A DNA stretch of 64,000 nt, taken from the NCBI GenBank assembly GCA_033238645.1, contig BQXR01000007.1, forward strand, positions 115,701 to 179,700, written 5' to 3'. The notes below the pieces were generated by a model. That model made no database searches, was not told where the DNA came from, and saw only the letters and a program-made list of their open reading frames with translations. The DNA comes from Thiomicrorhabdus sp033238645 (GTDB lineage Bacteria > Pseudomonadota > Gammaproteobacteria > Thiomicrospirales > Thiomicrospiraceae). Positions 32,346 through 40,375 of this stretch are shown one piece after another. The first letter of the stretch is position 1. Every line of letters begins with the position of its first letter. The translations under genes were made by a program, and so were the position numbers.

Positions 32346-33824
32346 ATGAAAGCTTTTTATTCTGCATCTAGCAGCCAACAGATAGACCAAACCGCTATTC
32401 ATCAGCTAGGCATCCCAGGAATCCTCTTGATGAAACAGGCTGGGCTATTTGCTTTTGATAGCCTGCTCAATCACTTTCATAACCCTAAAAACATCACCGT
32501 TCTTTGTGGCACGGGCAATAATGGTGGCGATGGTTTTGTGGTGGCACAACTGGCGGTCATGTCTGGTTTGAAAGTCCATGTCTCTATCCTTGGGGATACA
32601 CAGAATATTCAGGGCGATGCCTTAATCGCTTATCAAGAGATGTTAGCACTAGGCATCCAGCCAGAAACCTTTGCACCCCCCCTGCTCAAAAATTCTGACG
32701 TGATTATTGATGCCCTCTTTGGTACAGGCCTAGACCGCCCTACCACTGGTTTAGCACTTAAAACAATCAAGCAGGTTAATCAATCTAAAAAGCCCGTTTT
32801 AGCCTTAGATATTTGCAGCGGCCTCAATGCTGATACGGGTGCAATATTAGGCACGGCCATTAAAGCCACCCACACTTGTACCTTTATTACCCAAAAGCTT
32901 GGCCTATACACATTTCAAGGCCCAGAGGTCTCTGGTAAGATTCATTACAGCTCACTCTTCCTAAACAAAGAAGCCTTTAAATCCCAGCAGCCTCTTGCCC
33001 TAAATCACCCACTCAAATTTTGGTTAAACCAGCTACCAGAACGCCTAGCCAGTCACCATAAAGGCATTGCTGGTACGGTCTGCTTAGTGGGAGGCAATCA
33101 CAGCATGATGGGTGCTATTCAGCTCGCCGCTATGGCCAGTTTGAAAGTGGGCGCAGGTTTGGTCAAACTCATTACCCACGCAGAACACGCCATTGCTATT
33201 ACGCAAAGCATTCCAGAGGTGATGAGCTATCCTGCTGAAGCCTTAAGCAAACAAATTAACCTTGCCAATGTCGTGGCGATTGGCCCTGGCTTAGGTTTAG
33301 ATCAATGGGCTGACAATCTCTATCGACAAGTATTGGACACCCCCCTACCCAAAGTAATGGATGCTGATGCGCTGAAACTACTGGCGGCGACAGCACAGAA
33401 ACAATCAATTAAACAGGAAAATTGGGTATTAACCCCTCACCCAGGTGAAGCAGCACAACTCCTCAACTGCACAACCACAGAGGTACAGGCAGATCGAATC
33501 AAAGCGATCAAAGCACTCTATCAACAGTATGGAGGGGTGATCGTACTGAAAGGTAACGGCACACTGATTTTTGATGGCTCAAAAATGGAGATCTGCCTAG
33601 CAGGGAACCCTGGCATGGCGGTAGGCGGTATGGGTGATACCTTAACAGGCACGATTGCGACCTTTATTGCACAAGGCCTCTCTCTATGGGACGCGGCTTG
33701 TTTAGGCGTATCACTGCACGCTGAAGCGGGAGATGTATTGGCGCAACAAAAAGGCCAGCCCGGCGTTTTACCTTCCGAACTGGCCTCAGTGATGAGCCAA
33801 CTTTTGAGTTATCAAAATAGATAA
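32346..33824 (+). CDS. nnrD: Bifunctional NAD(P)H-hydrate epimerase / ADP-dependent dehydratase (NnrE-NnrD)
   Basis: 492-residue fusion that repairs hydrated NAD(P)H. The N-terminal YjeF_N epimerase domain (about 1-215) has 'LCGTGNNGGDGFVVAQ' and 'LFGTGLDRP'. The C-terminal carbohydrate-kinase-like dehydratase (about 235-490) has 'GIAGTVCLVGGN', 'VMDADAL', 'LTPHPGEAAQLL' and 'NPGMAVGGMGDTLTG'. The domain order is that of E. coli YjeF. A copy of the dispersed G-tract element lies in frame at residues about 111-116 (PPLLKN). Confidence 0.95.
   Translation: MKAFYSASSSQQIDQTAIHQLGIPGILLMKQAGLFAFDSLLNHFHNPKNITVLCGTGNNGGDGFVVAQLAVMSGLKVHVSILGDTQNIQGDALIAYQEMLALGIQPETFAPPLLKNSDVIIDALFGTGLDRPTTGLALKTIKQVNQSKKPVLALDICSGLNADTGAILGTAIKATHTCTFITQKLGLYTFQGPEVSGKIHYSSLFLNKEAFKSQQPLALNHPLKFWLNQLPERLASHHKGIAGTVCLVGGNHSMMGAIQLAAMASLKVGAGLVKLITHAEHAIAITQSIPEVMSYPAEALSKQINLANVVAIGPGLGLDQWADNLYRQVLDTPLPKVMDADALKLLAATAQKQSIKQENWVLTPHPGEAAQLLNCTTTEVQADRIKAIKALYQQYGGVIVLKGNGTLIFDGSKMEICLAGNPGMAVGGMGDTLTGTIATFIAQGLSLWDAACLGVSLHAEAGDVLAQQKGQPGVLPSELASVMSQLLSYQNR
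32676..32694 (-). repeat. Dispersed G-tract element inside nnrD
   Basis: Minus-strand TTTTTGAGCAG plus G7; the sense strand encodes PPLLKN in the epimerase domain. Confidence 0.7.
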
Positions 33825-33856
33825 CGGCGTTTACAAACGTCTAATAAGTAAATGAA

Positions 33857-34963
33857 CTATTTAGGCAAAAAATCTGCCAACTCTTTAAAGATATCAAATA
33901 GCTCTTCTTCTGTCTCAGCCATAACATTGATGTGACCTAACTTACGCCCTTTACGCTCTTCTTTATCGTATAGGTGTAAAAATGCTTTTGGCATTTTAAG
34001 TATTTTTTCAACAGGCCCTGTTTCGCCAATGATATTAATCATTGCTGCTAAAGGCTGACGCGGCGTTGTCTCGCCTAAAGGCAGCCCCGTAATAGCACGA
34101 ATATGATTTTCAAACTGGCTTGTCATCGCGCCTTCAATCGTCCAGTGCCCCGAGTTATGCACACGCGGTGCTATCTCATTCGCCACTAAACCATCCACCG
34201 TTTCAAACAACTCCAAAGTCAAAACACCGACATGATCCAACTCATCCAATAAGCTCTGCATATAGGCTTCTGCTTGCTTCTGCACTTCTTCAGAAACCTT
34301 TCTCGCTGGCGCGATGGTGTAACGAAGAATGCCTTCATGATGCACATTTTGTACTAGCGGATAGTAAACATGTTCATTATTGGCATTACGTACCGCCACC
34401 ATTGATAGCTCACGCTGAAAATCAATAAACCCTTCCAACACCAACTCACGGCCACCAATTTCTACCCATGCTTGCTCTATTTGAGTCTCCTCACGTAAAA
34501 CAAACTGACCTTTACCATCATAGCCTTCTGTAGTGGTTTTTAAGACAGCAGGCAAACCCACCTCTTCAACTGCAATCTTTAAACTCTCTAGAGAATCCAC
34601 AATCTGATAAGGCGCACAAGGAATACTTAACTGATCAAACATGCCCTTCTCTCTACCACGGTGTTGAGATATATAAAGGGATTTTTCCGCTGGATAAATA
34701 GGTGTGGTTTTAGCGATCTCACGCACCATCTCAACATCGGTATTTTCACTTTCATAGGTAATGACATCGGCAAACTCGACCAGTTTTGCTAGCGAGTCAA
34801 CATCATCCGACTGCTTATACATATGCCCCAATAAAGCAGAAGGCTCACTGTCACTAGTGCCATAAAAACCAAATTTTTGGCCTAATGGATAACCAGCGAT
34901 GGCTAACATTCTACCTAGCTGCCCGGCGCCTAAAACACCGATCTTTTTTGTCATTGGGGTCAT
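33857..34963 (-). CDS. purK: 5-(carboxyamino)imidazole ribonucleotide synthase PurK
   Basis: ATP-grasp enzyme of purine synthesis (about 368 residues) that makes N5-CAIR from AIR, bicarbonate and ATP. It starts KKIGVLGAGQLGRMLA; the ATP-grasp core has 'PAVLKTTTEGYDGKGQ' and 'VLEGFIDFQRELSMVAVR', with 'VANEIAPRVHNSGHWTIEGAMTSQFENHIRAI' near 265-296. The start is uncertain: ATGs lie at 34963, 34966 and 34954, and GGAGAGA best fits 34963. It is downstream of purE but behind a strong hairpin, so expression may be partly separate. Confidence 0.92.
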   Translation of the reverse strand: MTPMTKKIGVLGAGQLGRMLAIAGYPLGQKFGFYGTSDSEPSALLGHMYKQSDDVDSLAKLVEFADVITYESENTDVEMVREIAKTTPIYPAEKSLYISQHRGREKGMFDQLSIPCAPYQIVDSLESLKIAVEEVGLPAVLKTTTEGYDGKGQFVLREETQIEQAWVEIGGRELVLEGFIDFQRELSMVAVRNANNEHVYYPLVQNVHHEGILRYTIAPARKVSEEVQKQAEAYMQSLLDELDHVGVLTLELFETVDGLVANEIAPRVHNSGHWTIEGAMTSQFENHIRAITGLPLGETTPRQPLAAMINIIGETGPVEKILKMPKAFLHLYDKEERKGRKLGHINVMAETEEELFDIFKELADFLPK

Positions 34964-35032
34964 CATTCTCTCCATACTAAGCAATAGATCATTGGATGAG
35001 TTTTCACTCCAACGCCAACTATTCCTAAAATA

Positions 35033-35080
35033 AAAAAACCGTAGGTGAGCATTTTAACAAAATGCTCACCTACGGTTTTA
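35033..35080 (-). terminator. Strong hairpin between purE and purK
   Basis: Very long stem (ACCGTAGGTGAGCATTTT and its complement, 18 bp) with a 3-base loop, then TTTTTTTA on the minus strand. Terminates purE transcripts or attenuates purK. Confidence 0.85.
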
Positions 35081-35122
35081 AGATATCAATAGTTCTTTTT
35101 TATCAGATCAATTCCTTGCGTA

Positions 35123-35623
35123 TTAATCGCGAGGATCAGAGTTCTCTAAAACTGTTTGTGTCTGTACTATTCTGAATTCTTTTACCGCTTGGCGAATGGC
35201 AGGGATATTAGAACCAACAATTTGAGCAGCCAGAATACCGGCATTCTTTGCGCCCGCATCCCCAATTGCCAAAGTCCCTACTGGGATTCCACCAGGCATC
35301 TGCACAATCGACAGCAGAGAGTCGTGACCACTTAATGCTTTAGACTGAACTGGCACACCCAAAACGGGTACAACCGTTTTAGCCGCAACCATACCTGGTA
35401 GGTGCGCTGCACCACCGGCACCGGCAATAATTACTTCTAAGCCACGCGCTTCAGCTTGCTCAGCATATTCAAACATTAGATCAGGGGTTCTGTGTGCAGA
35501 AACAACCTTAACTTCATGCGGAACGCCAAACTGCTCCAGCATATCTACTGCGTTTTTCATCGTCGGCCAATCTGACTTCGACCCCATAATAATGCCCACA
35601 AGAGGCTTTACTGCTTCTGACAT
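35123..35623 (-). CDS. purE: N5-carboxyaminoimidazole ribonucleotide mutase PurE
   Basis: Class I PurE of 166 residues that converts N5-CAIR to CAIR. The conserved 'VGIIMGSKSDWPTMKNAVDMLEQFGVPHEVKVVSAHRTPDLMFEYA' covers the active site, followed by 'IIAGAGGAAHLPGMVAAKT' and 'PVQSKALSGHDSLLSIVQMPGGIPVGT'. The ATG at 35623 is preferred to a TTG 12 bases upstream. The C-terminal extension after 'GSNIPAIRQ' is slightly longer than in E. coli. Confidence 0.95.
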   Translation of the reverse strand: MSEAVKPLVGIIMGSKSDWPTMKNAVDMLEQFGVPHEVKVVSAHRTPDLMFEYAEQAEARGLEVIIAGAGGAAHLPGMVAAKTVVPVLGVPVQSKALSGHDSLLSIVQMPGGIPVGTLAIGDAGAKNAGILAAQIVGSNIPAIRQAVKEFRIVQTQTVLENSDPRD

Positions 35624-35833
35624 GACTCCACCCAATTACTCTAATATCTGCTTGAAAAAACAGAGCATTTTACACTTAAGAGACATATTATTCAAACCCC
35701 TGATAATATCTAGCGATAACAAGCCCTGTTCAGCCCTTACATTAAACAGACACAGAGCCTTAACCGTCGTAATTTCAGATAAAACAGTTCATCAACTTGA
35801 CCTAAATAATATTTTCTACCATAATATTTGCTT

Positions 35834-35887
35834 AGCGCCGATTTGATACATCAGCTTGCGGGCGCATTAAAAGTACGGCTAAAGCGT
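35834..35887 (+). ncRNA. SAM-II-type riboswitch upstream of metK
   Basis: The segment has the SAM-II (SAM-alpha) layout. P1 is GCGCC (35835-35839) with GGCGC (35861-35865). The loop begins GATTTGA and ends GCTTGCG, and the A-rich linker ATTAAAA is followed by GGCTAAA (35877-35883), which supplies the pseudoknot strand. These are the conserved blocks of the SAM-II aptamers known upstream of alphaproteobacterial metA/metX and in marine metagenomes. Downstream, CCTCG (35921-35925) can pair with CGAGG (35953-35957), which contains the metK ribosome site, a possible expression platform. SAM-II in a gammaproteobacterium would be unusual. Confidence 0.78.
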
Positions 35888-35965
35888 GGATCCTCTCTAG
35901 AGCTCCCGTCTACCCCCGTACCTCGTTACTTTATATTATTTATTATTTGCTTCGAGGCACAAACC

Positions 35966-37126
35966 ATGACTAAAACTACAGTATTTACTTCAGAATCCGT
36001 TTCAGAAGGCCACCCAGATAAAATTGCCGATCAAATCTCTGATGCGATGCTTGATGCTATTCTAAAACAGGATATCAATGCGCGCGTTGCTTGTGAAACC
36101 TTCGTTAAAACAGGCATGGTTATGCTCGGTGGTGAGATCACTACGAACGCTTGGGTTGACCAAGAAGAGCTCGTTCGTAAAGTTGTAACTGATATTGGAT
36201 ATGACCATGGAGATTTAGGCTTTGATGGCGCAACTTGCGCGGTATTATCCTCTATTGGTAAACAGTCTCCAGAGATCGCCATGGGGGTTGATGACTCAGA
36301 AGCGCGTGAGCAAGGCGCAGGAGATCAAGGCCTCATGTTTGGTTATGCATCAAATGAGACCGATGTACTGATGCCAGCACCGATCACTTATGCTCACCGC
36401 CTGATGGAGAAGCAAGCAGAAGTTCGTAAGTCTGGAAAACTAGAGTGGTTACGTCCTGATGCTAAAAGCCAAATTACATTACGTTATGAAGATGGTGTAC
36501 CTGTTGCGGTAGATGCAGTGGTACTTTCAACACAACACGCCCCTGATGTTTCTAATGAAACGCTACGTGAAGCGATTATGGAAGAGATCATTAAACCCGT
36601 GCTGCCTGAAGACTGGTTACATAAAGATACACTGTTCCACATTAACCCAACTGGTCGTTTTGTGATTGGTGGGCCTGTCGGTGATGCTGGTTTAACGGGT
36701 CGCAAAATCATTGTTGATACTTACGGTGGAATGGCGCGTCACGGTGGTGGTGCTTTCTCTGGTAAAGATCCTTCAAAAGTAGATCGTTCAGCAGCTTATG
36801 CGGGTCGTTATGTGGCTAAAAATATTGTTGCTGCGGGTCTCGCTGATAAGTGTGAAATTCAGATCTCTTACGCGATAGGCGTAGCAGAGCCAACCTCTAT
36901 TAGCTTAGAGACATTCAGTACTGAGAAAGTAGCACTTCCTGTTATTGAACAGTTAATTCGTGAGCACTTTGATCTGCGCCCTAAAGGCTTAATTGCGATG
37001 TTAGATCTAAAACGTCCAATCTATCAACAAACAGCTTCTTACGGTCACTTTGGGCGTGAGCTTCCTGACTTCACTTGGGAAAAAACTGATAAAGCAGCGA
37101 CTTTACGCTCTGACGCTGGTTTATAA
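35966..37126 (+). CDS. metK: S-adenosylmethionine synthetase MetK
   Basis: 386 residues (E. coli 384). It makes SAM from methionine and ATP. It starts MTKTTVFTSESVSEGHPDKIADQISDAMLD; the hallmark GAGDQGLMFGYA lies near 115-126 and GGGAFSGKDPSKVDRSAAYAGRYVAKN near 262-288. The reading frame stays open upstream to 35828, but the ATG at 35966 with a GAGG site gives the conserved N-terminus, and the upstream part is the riboswitch leader. metF follows after 94 bases, so SAM and methyl-folate genes are together. Confidence 0.97.
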   Translation: MTKTTVFTSESVSEGHPDKIADQISDAMLDAILKQDINARVACETFVKTGMVMLGGEITTNAWVDQEELVRKVVTDIGYDHGDLGFDGATCAVLSSIGKQSPEIAMGVDDSEAREQGAGDQGLMFGYASNETDVLMPAPITYAHRLMEKQAEVRKSGKLEWLRPDAKSQITLRYEDGVPVAVDAVVLSTQHAPDVSNETLREAIMEEIIKPVLPEDWLHKDTLFHINPTGRFVIGGPVGDAGLTGRKIIVDTYGGMARHGGGAFSGKDPSKVDRSAAYAGRYVAKNIVAAGLADKCEIQISYAIGVAEPTSISLETFSTEKVALPVIEQLIREHFDLRPKGLIAMLDLKRPIYQQTASYGHFGRELPDFTWEKTDKAATLRSDAGL

Positions 37127-37169
37127 GCTCAATCGGCTTTTAACAAGTCCCAATTCAGATATTTTAAAA

Positions 37170-37198
37170 TTGAGCAGGAGGGCACCCCCCCCTGCTCA
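37170..37198. repeat. Inverted pair of G-tract elements, hairpin between metK and metF
   Basis: TTGAGCAGGAGGG at 37170-37182 faces C8-TGCTCA at 37185-37198 with a 2-base spacer, giving a stem of about 11-12 bp. The left copy has one A in the G-run. It would terminate or stabilise the metK transcript. Confidence 0.8.
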
Positions 37199-37220
37199 GT
37201 TTAAAAAAGAGACATTACAA

Positions 37221-38078
37221 ATGAAATCTCAACAAAAATACCCACAAAAATTTAGTTTGGAATTTTTCCCGCCTAGAACTGATAAAGGTATGGCTAAGCT
37301 ACAAAATGTGATTCAAGAGCTGGGCACGCTTAACCCTGAATATATGTCTGTGACCTACGGTGCTGGCGGAACAACTCAAGAGAAAACCCTTGAAACAGTT
37401 CGTTACATTCAAGAGAACACTAACTTCGCTGCGGCGCCTCACCTGACCTGTATTGGAGCTTGTAAAGAGAGTGTAACTGCGTTATTAGATACTTACGAGA
37501 TGATGGGCGTTGACCGTATTGTTGCCTTACGCGGTGATCTGCCATCTGGCATGATGGACCCAGGCGAGTTTAAATATGCCAGTGACTTAGTTAAGTTCAT
37601 CAAAGATCAACGTGGCGATAGATTTCACTTAGAGATCGCTGCTTATCCAGAGACTCATCCACAAGCACGTAACTGTGACATTGGCATGAAGTGGTTTAAG
37701 CACAAGGTTGATCAGGGTGCAGACTCAGCAATCACACAGTACTTTTTTAACTTCGATAGTTACCGTTATTTTATTGATAACTGTGAAAAAAATGGTGTTG
37801 ATATACCGATTATTCCAGGCATTATGCCGATCCTAAATTATGAAAATCTAATTCGTTTCTCTGAAGGCTGTGGTGCCGAAGTACCCCGCTGGTTAAAGTG
37901 CCGCTTAGAGAGTTATGGAGATGATAAAGAGAGCCTACAAGCTTTTGGTCAAGACGTCATACTTGAGCTTTCACAGAAGTTATTAGATGTGGGTGCGCCA
38001 GGTATTCACTTCTATAGCATGAACAGCATTGAGCCAACTTTAGCGATTACCAAAGCCCTTAGCTTTAAATCAGTTTAG
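37221..38078 (+). CDS. metF: Methylenetetrahydrofolate reductase MetF
   Basis: 285-residue flavoenzyme that makes 5-methyl-THF for methionine synthesis. The conserved pieces are 'FSLEFFPPRTDKGMAKL' (catalytic Glu near 14), 'YMSVTYGAGGTTQEKTLE', 'APHLTCIGACKESV', 'DRIVALRGDLP' and 'GADSAITQYFFNFDSYRYFIDNC'. The ATG at 37221 follows GAGACATTACAA; the frame is open further upstream but would run through the hairpin pair. It is downstream of metK and probably under the same SAM-responsive leader. Confidence 0.96.
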   Translation: MKSQQKYPQKFSLEFFPPRTDKGMAKLQNVIQELGTLNPEYMSVTYGAGGTTQEKTLETVRYIQENTNFAAAPHLTCIGACKESVTALLDTYEMMGVDRIVALRGDLPSGMMDPGEFKYASDLVKFIKDQRGDRFHLEIAAYPETHPQARNCDIGMKWFKHKVDQGADSAITQYFFNFDSYRYFIDNCEKNGVDIPIIPGIMPILNYENLIRFSEGCGAEVPRWLKCRLESYGDDKESLQAFGQDVILELSQKLLDVGAPGIHFYSMNSIEPTLAITKALSFKSV

Positions 38079-38096
38079 GTTTTAAGGACTTAACCC

Positions 38097-38840
38097 ATGC
38101 GTATCTCACGTCTATTTTTAGAAGGCAACTATCAGGAGAATCAAACGATTCCCCTGCCCAAAGAGCAGGCGCACTATGCACTGATAGTTTTACGCCTTAA
38201 AAATGAGTATGTCATTGAGGCTTTCAATGGGCAGGGGCAAGTGGCTACAGGTAAGTTAAAAGTCACCAGTCGCCGTACGGCAGACTTTTATATCGACAGC
38301 ATCTCTGAACCACAAACTGAATCTCCTCTAAACATCACTCTGGTGCAAGGTATCTCACGTGGTGACCGCATGGATTACTCCATTCAAAAAGCCGTGGAGC
38401 TTGGCGTAACACAGATACAGCCACTTTTTACCGAGCGTTGTGAAGTTAAACTACAAGAAGATAAACTAGAAAAACGTCGCTCTCAGTGGCAAACCATCGC
38501 AGTTAACGCTTGTGAGCAGAGTGGCCGCACGATGATTCCGCAGATACTACCGATACTAACCTTCTCAGACTGGTTAACCTCTCAAGATGCAAGTGAAACG
38601 ATTTTTGGCCTAGTCCTAGATCCATATGCGAGTAACACCTTAAAGACCGTTACCCCCCCTGCTCAAAATATCAATATTCAAATTTTGATTGGCCCTGAGG
38701 GAGGTTTAACCGAAGAAGAGGTGCAAAAAAGTTATCAAGCTGGCCTAACGCCTGTTCAACTTGGCCCTCGTGTTTTACGCACAGAGACCGCTGGTCCTGC
38801 TGTACTGGCTATTCTTCAAACACTTTGGGGTGATATTTAA
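38097..38840 (+). CDS. rsmE: 16S rRNA m3U1498 methyltransferase RsmE
   Basis: SPOUT-class methyltransferase of 247 residues. The PUA-like N-terminus 'MRISRLFLEG' leads to the catalytic knot: 'LVQGISRGDRMDYSIQKAVELGVTQIQPLFTERCEVKL' (about 81-118), 'EQSGRTMIPQI' and 'LIGPEGGLTEEEV...QLGPRVLRTETAGPAVLAIL' (about 198-241). A dispersed G-tract element is in frame at about residues 186-192 (TPPAQNI), in the variable stretch just before the IGPEGG motif. It lies 18 bases after metF. Confidence 0.95.
   Translation: MRISRLFLEGNYQENQTIPLPKEQAHYALIVLRLKNEYVIEAFNGQGQVATGKLKVTSRRTADFYIDSISEPQTESPLNITLVQGISRGDRMDYSIQKAVELGVTQIQPLFTERCEVKLQEDKLEKRRSQWQTIAVNACEQSGRTMIPQILPILTFSDWLTSQDASETIFGLVLDPYASNTLKTVTPPAQNINIQILIGPEGGLTEEEVQKSYQAGLTPVQLGPRVLRTETAGPAVLAILQTLWGDI
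38651..38670 (-). repeat. Dispersed G-tract element inside rsmE
   Basis: Minus-strand TATTTTGAGCAG plus G7 and TAA; sense reading TPPAQNI. Best match to the consensus on both sides. Confidence 0.75.
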
Positions 38841-38973
38841 TCTGTTGCAAACAACCCTTCTATCTAAGCCCCTTTCATTTTGCACACTGCCGTGCTCTAT
38901 TTTAGTTATAATAGTTAATCGATAAAAGGTCTTAAAAACCTTTAAAACCCAGTACAAATGTAAGCGAGTTTAA

Positions 38974-40284
38974 ATGCTGTCAACCAATCAAGTCCCGCAC
39001 CTGCAAACAGCCTTAAAAGGTCCTCTACTAGAACTAGAAAAACATCTTCTAGATAACCGAATGCAAATAGAGGCATGGTTCCGTAAGCAATTTAAAAATA
39101 CCCCAGCACCTTTTTACTGCTCGGTAGATTTAAGAAATGCAGGCTACAAACTTGCCCCTGTTGACACTAACTTATTCCCAGCAGGTTTTAATAACCTACA
39201 CCCAGATTTACGCTCTTTGGCGGTACACGCGTCTCAAACAGTTATCTCTCAAGCCTGCCCTATTGCGGATGGTGTGCTGATTATCCCAGAGAACCACACA
39301 CGTAATAAGTTCTATTTTGAAAACCTATTTTCCTTGCAAACTATCTTTGAAACGGCAGGTTATGAAGTACAGTTTGGTTCACTTATCCCTGATCTGGATG
39401 CGCCTATGCTGGTTGAGCTGCCTTCTGGAAACACAATAACGCTTAAACCTCTTGTCCGTGAAGGCAACCGTGTTGGGGTGGATAACTTCTTCCCTTGTGC
39501 CGTTCTACTCAATAATGACCTCTCTGGTGGCCGTCCTGAAATTTTAGAAGGTATTGAGCAGGTATTGCTACCGCCAATGGAGTTAGGCTGGGCAGATCGT
39601 TTTAAAACAGAGCACTTTAAACACTACTCAGATGTGACTAAGGTATTTGCTGAGCTAATCGATATTGACCCGTGGTTAATCAATCCAACCTCGATATCTT
39701 GTGGGCCAATTAACTTTAAAGAGCGTACTGGTTTAGAAGAGCTGGCAGAGAGTGTCAATCAGGTTTTAGACGAAACCAAAGATTATTACGAAACACATGA
39801 TATTAGCTGTAAGCCATTTGTCATTGTAAAGTCTGATAGTGGTACTTACGGCATGGCAATTATGTCAGTCAACAGCCCCGAAGACATTCTTAATCTAAAC
39901 CGTAAACAGCGTAATAAGATGTCCTCTGTCAAAGAGGGTTTACTGGTTGAACAGATGCTAGTGCAGGAAGGCGTTTATACCAATGAGACACTGGATGAAG
40001 CCGTTGCTGAACCAGTGGTTTATATGATTGGTAGCCATGTTGTTGGTGGTTTCTATCGTGTGCATACTGGTAAAACAGCCACTGATAATTTGAATTCTCC
40101 AGGTATGCATTTTGAGCCACTCTCTTTTGAAGAGTCTTGTGTGATGCCTGATGATAATCAAACCCCTGATGCTAGCCCAAATCGTTTTTACGCTTATGGT
40201 GTTGTAGCACGTTTGGCCTTATTAGCCGCAGCAAGAGAGATTGCTGATGCCAAAAATGAACTACCTGACTTAAACGCAATTTAA
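38974..40284 (+). CDS. gshA: Glutamate-cysteine ligase, proteobacterial (ferrooxidans) type
   Basis: 436-residue enzyme for the first step of glutathione synthesis. It is not of the E. coli GshA type but of the separate family found in Acidithiobacillus, Thiomicrospira relatives and others: 'RNAGYKLAPVDTNLFPAGFNNL' (about 50-71), 'IPENHTRNKFYFENL', 'LLNNDLSGGRPEIL' and the late 'FVIVKSDSGTYGMAIM' (about 286-301). A TATAAT box is at 38907-38912. It is followed by nnrS and gshB on the same strand. A perfect 22-bp palindrome starts 14 bases after the stop. Confidence 0.93.
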   Translation: MLSTNQVPHLQTALKGPLLELEKHLLDNRMQIEAWFRKQFKNTPAPFYCSVDLRNAGYKLAPVDTNLFPAGFNNLHPDLRSLAVHASQTVISQACPIADGVLIIPENHTRNKFYFENLFSLQTIFETAGYEVQFGSLIPDLDAPMLVELPSGNTITLKPLVREGNRVGVDNFFPCAVLLNNDLSGGRPEILEGIEQVLLPPMELGWADRFKTEHFKHYSDVTKVFAELIDIDPWLINPTSISCGPINFKERTGLEELAESVNQVLDETKDYYETHDISCKPFVIVKSDSGTYGMAIMSVNSPEDILNLNRKQRNKMSSVKEGLLVEQMLVQEGVYTNETLDEAVAEPVVYMIGSHVVGGFYRVHTGKTATDNLNSPGMHFEPLSFEESCVMPDDNQTPDASPNRFYAYGVVARLALLAAAREIADAKNELPDLNAI

Positions 40285-40297
40285 GTCAATTTGAATG

Positions 40298-40319
40298 CTA
40301 TGGAATATATATTCCATAG
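40298..40319. promoter_or_regulatory. Perfect 22-bp palindrome between gshA and nnrS
   Basis: Arms CTATGGAATAT / ATATTCCATAG with no spacer, 14 bases after gshA and 57 bases before the nnrS ATG. There is no T-run, so an operator for nnrS, perhaps bound by an NO-responsive regulator, is more likely than a terminator. It does not match the consensus sites of NsrR, NorR or FNR that I know. Confidence 0.5.
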
Positions 40320-40375
40320 TGCATCCAAACAATATTTGTTGCTAACATCTACTGAAACCCATTCAGGGAGCAATT

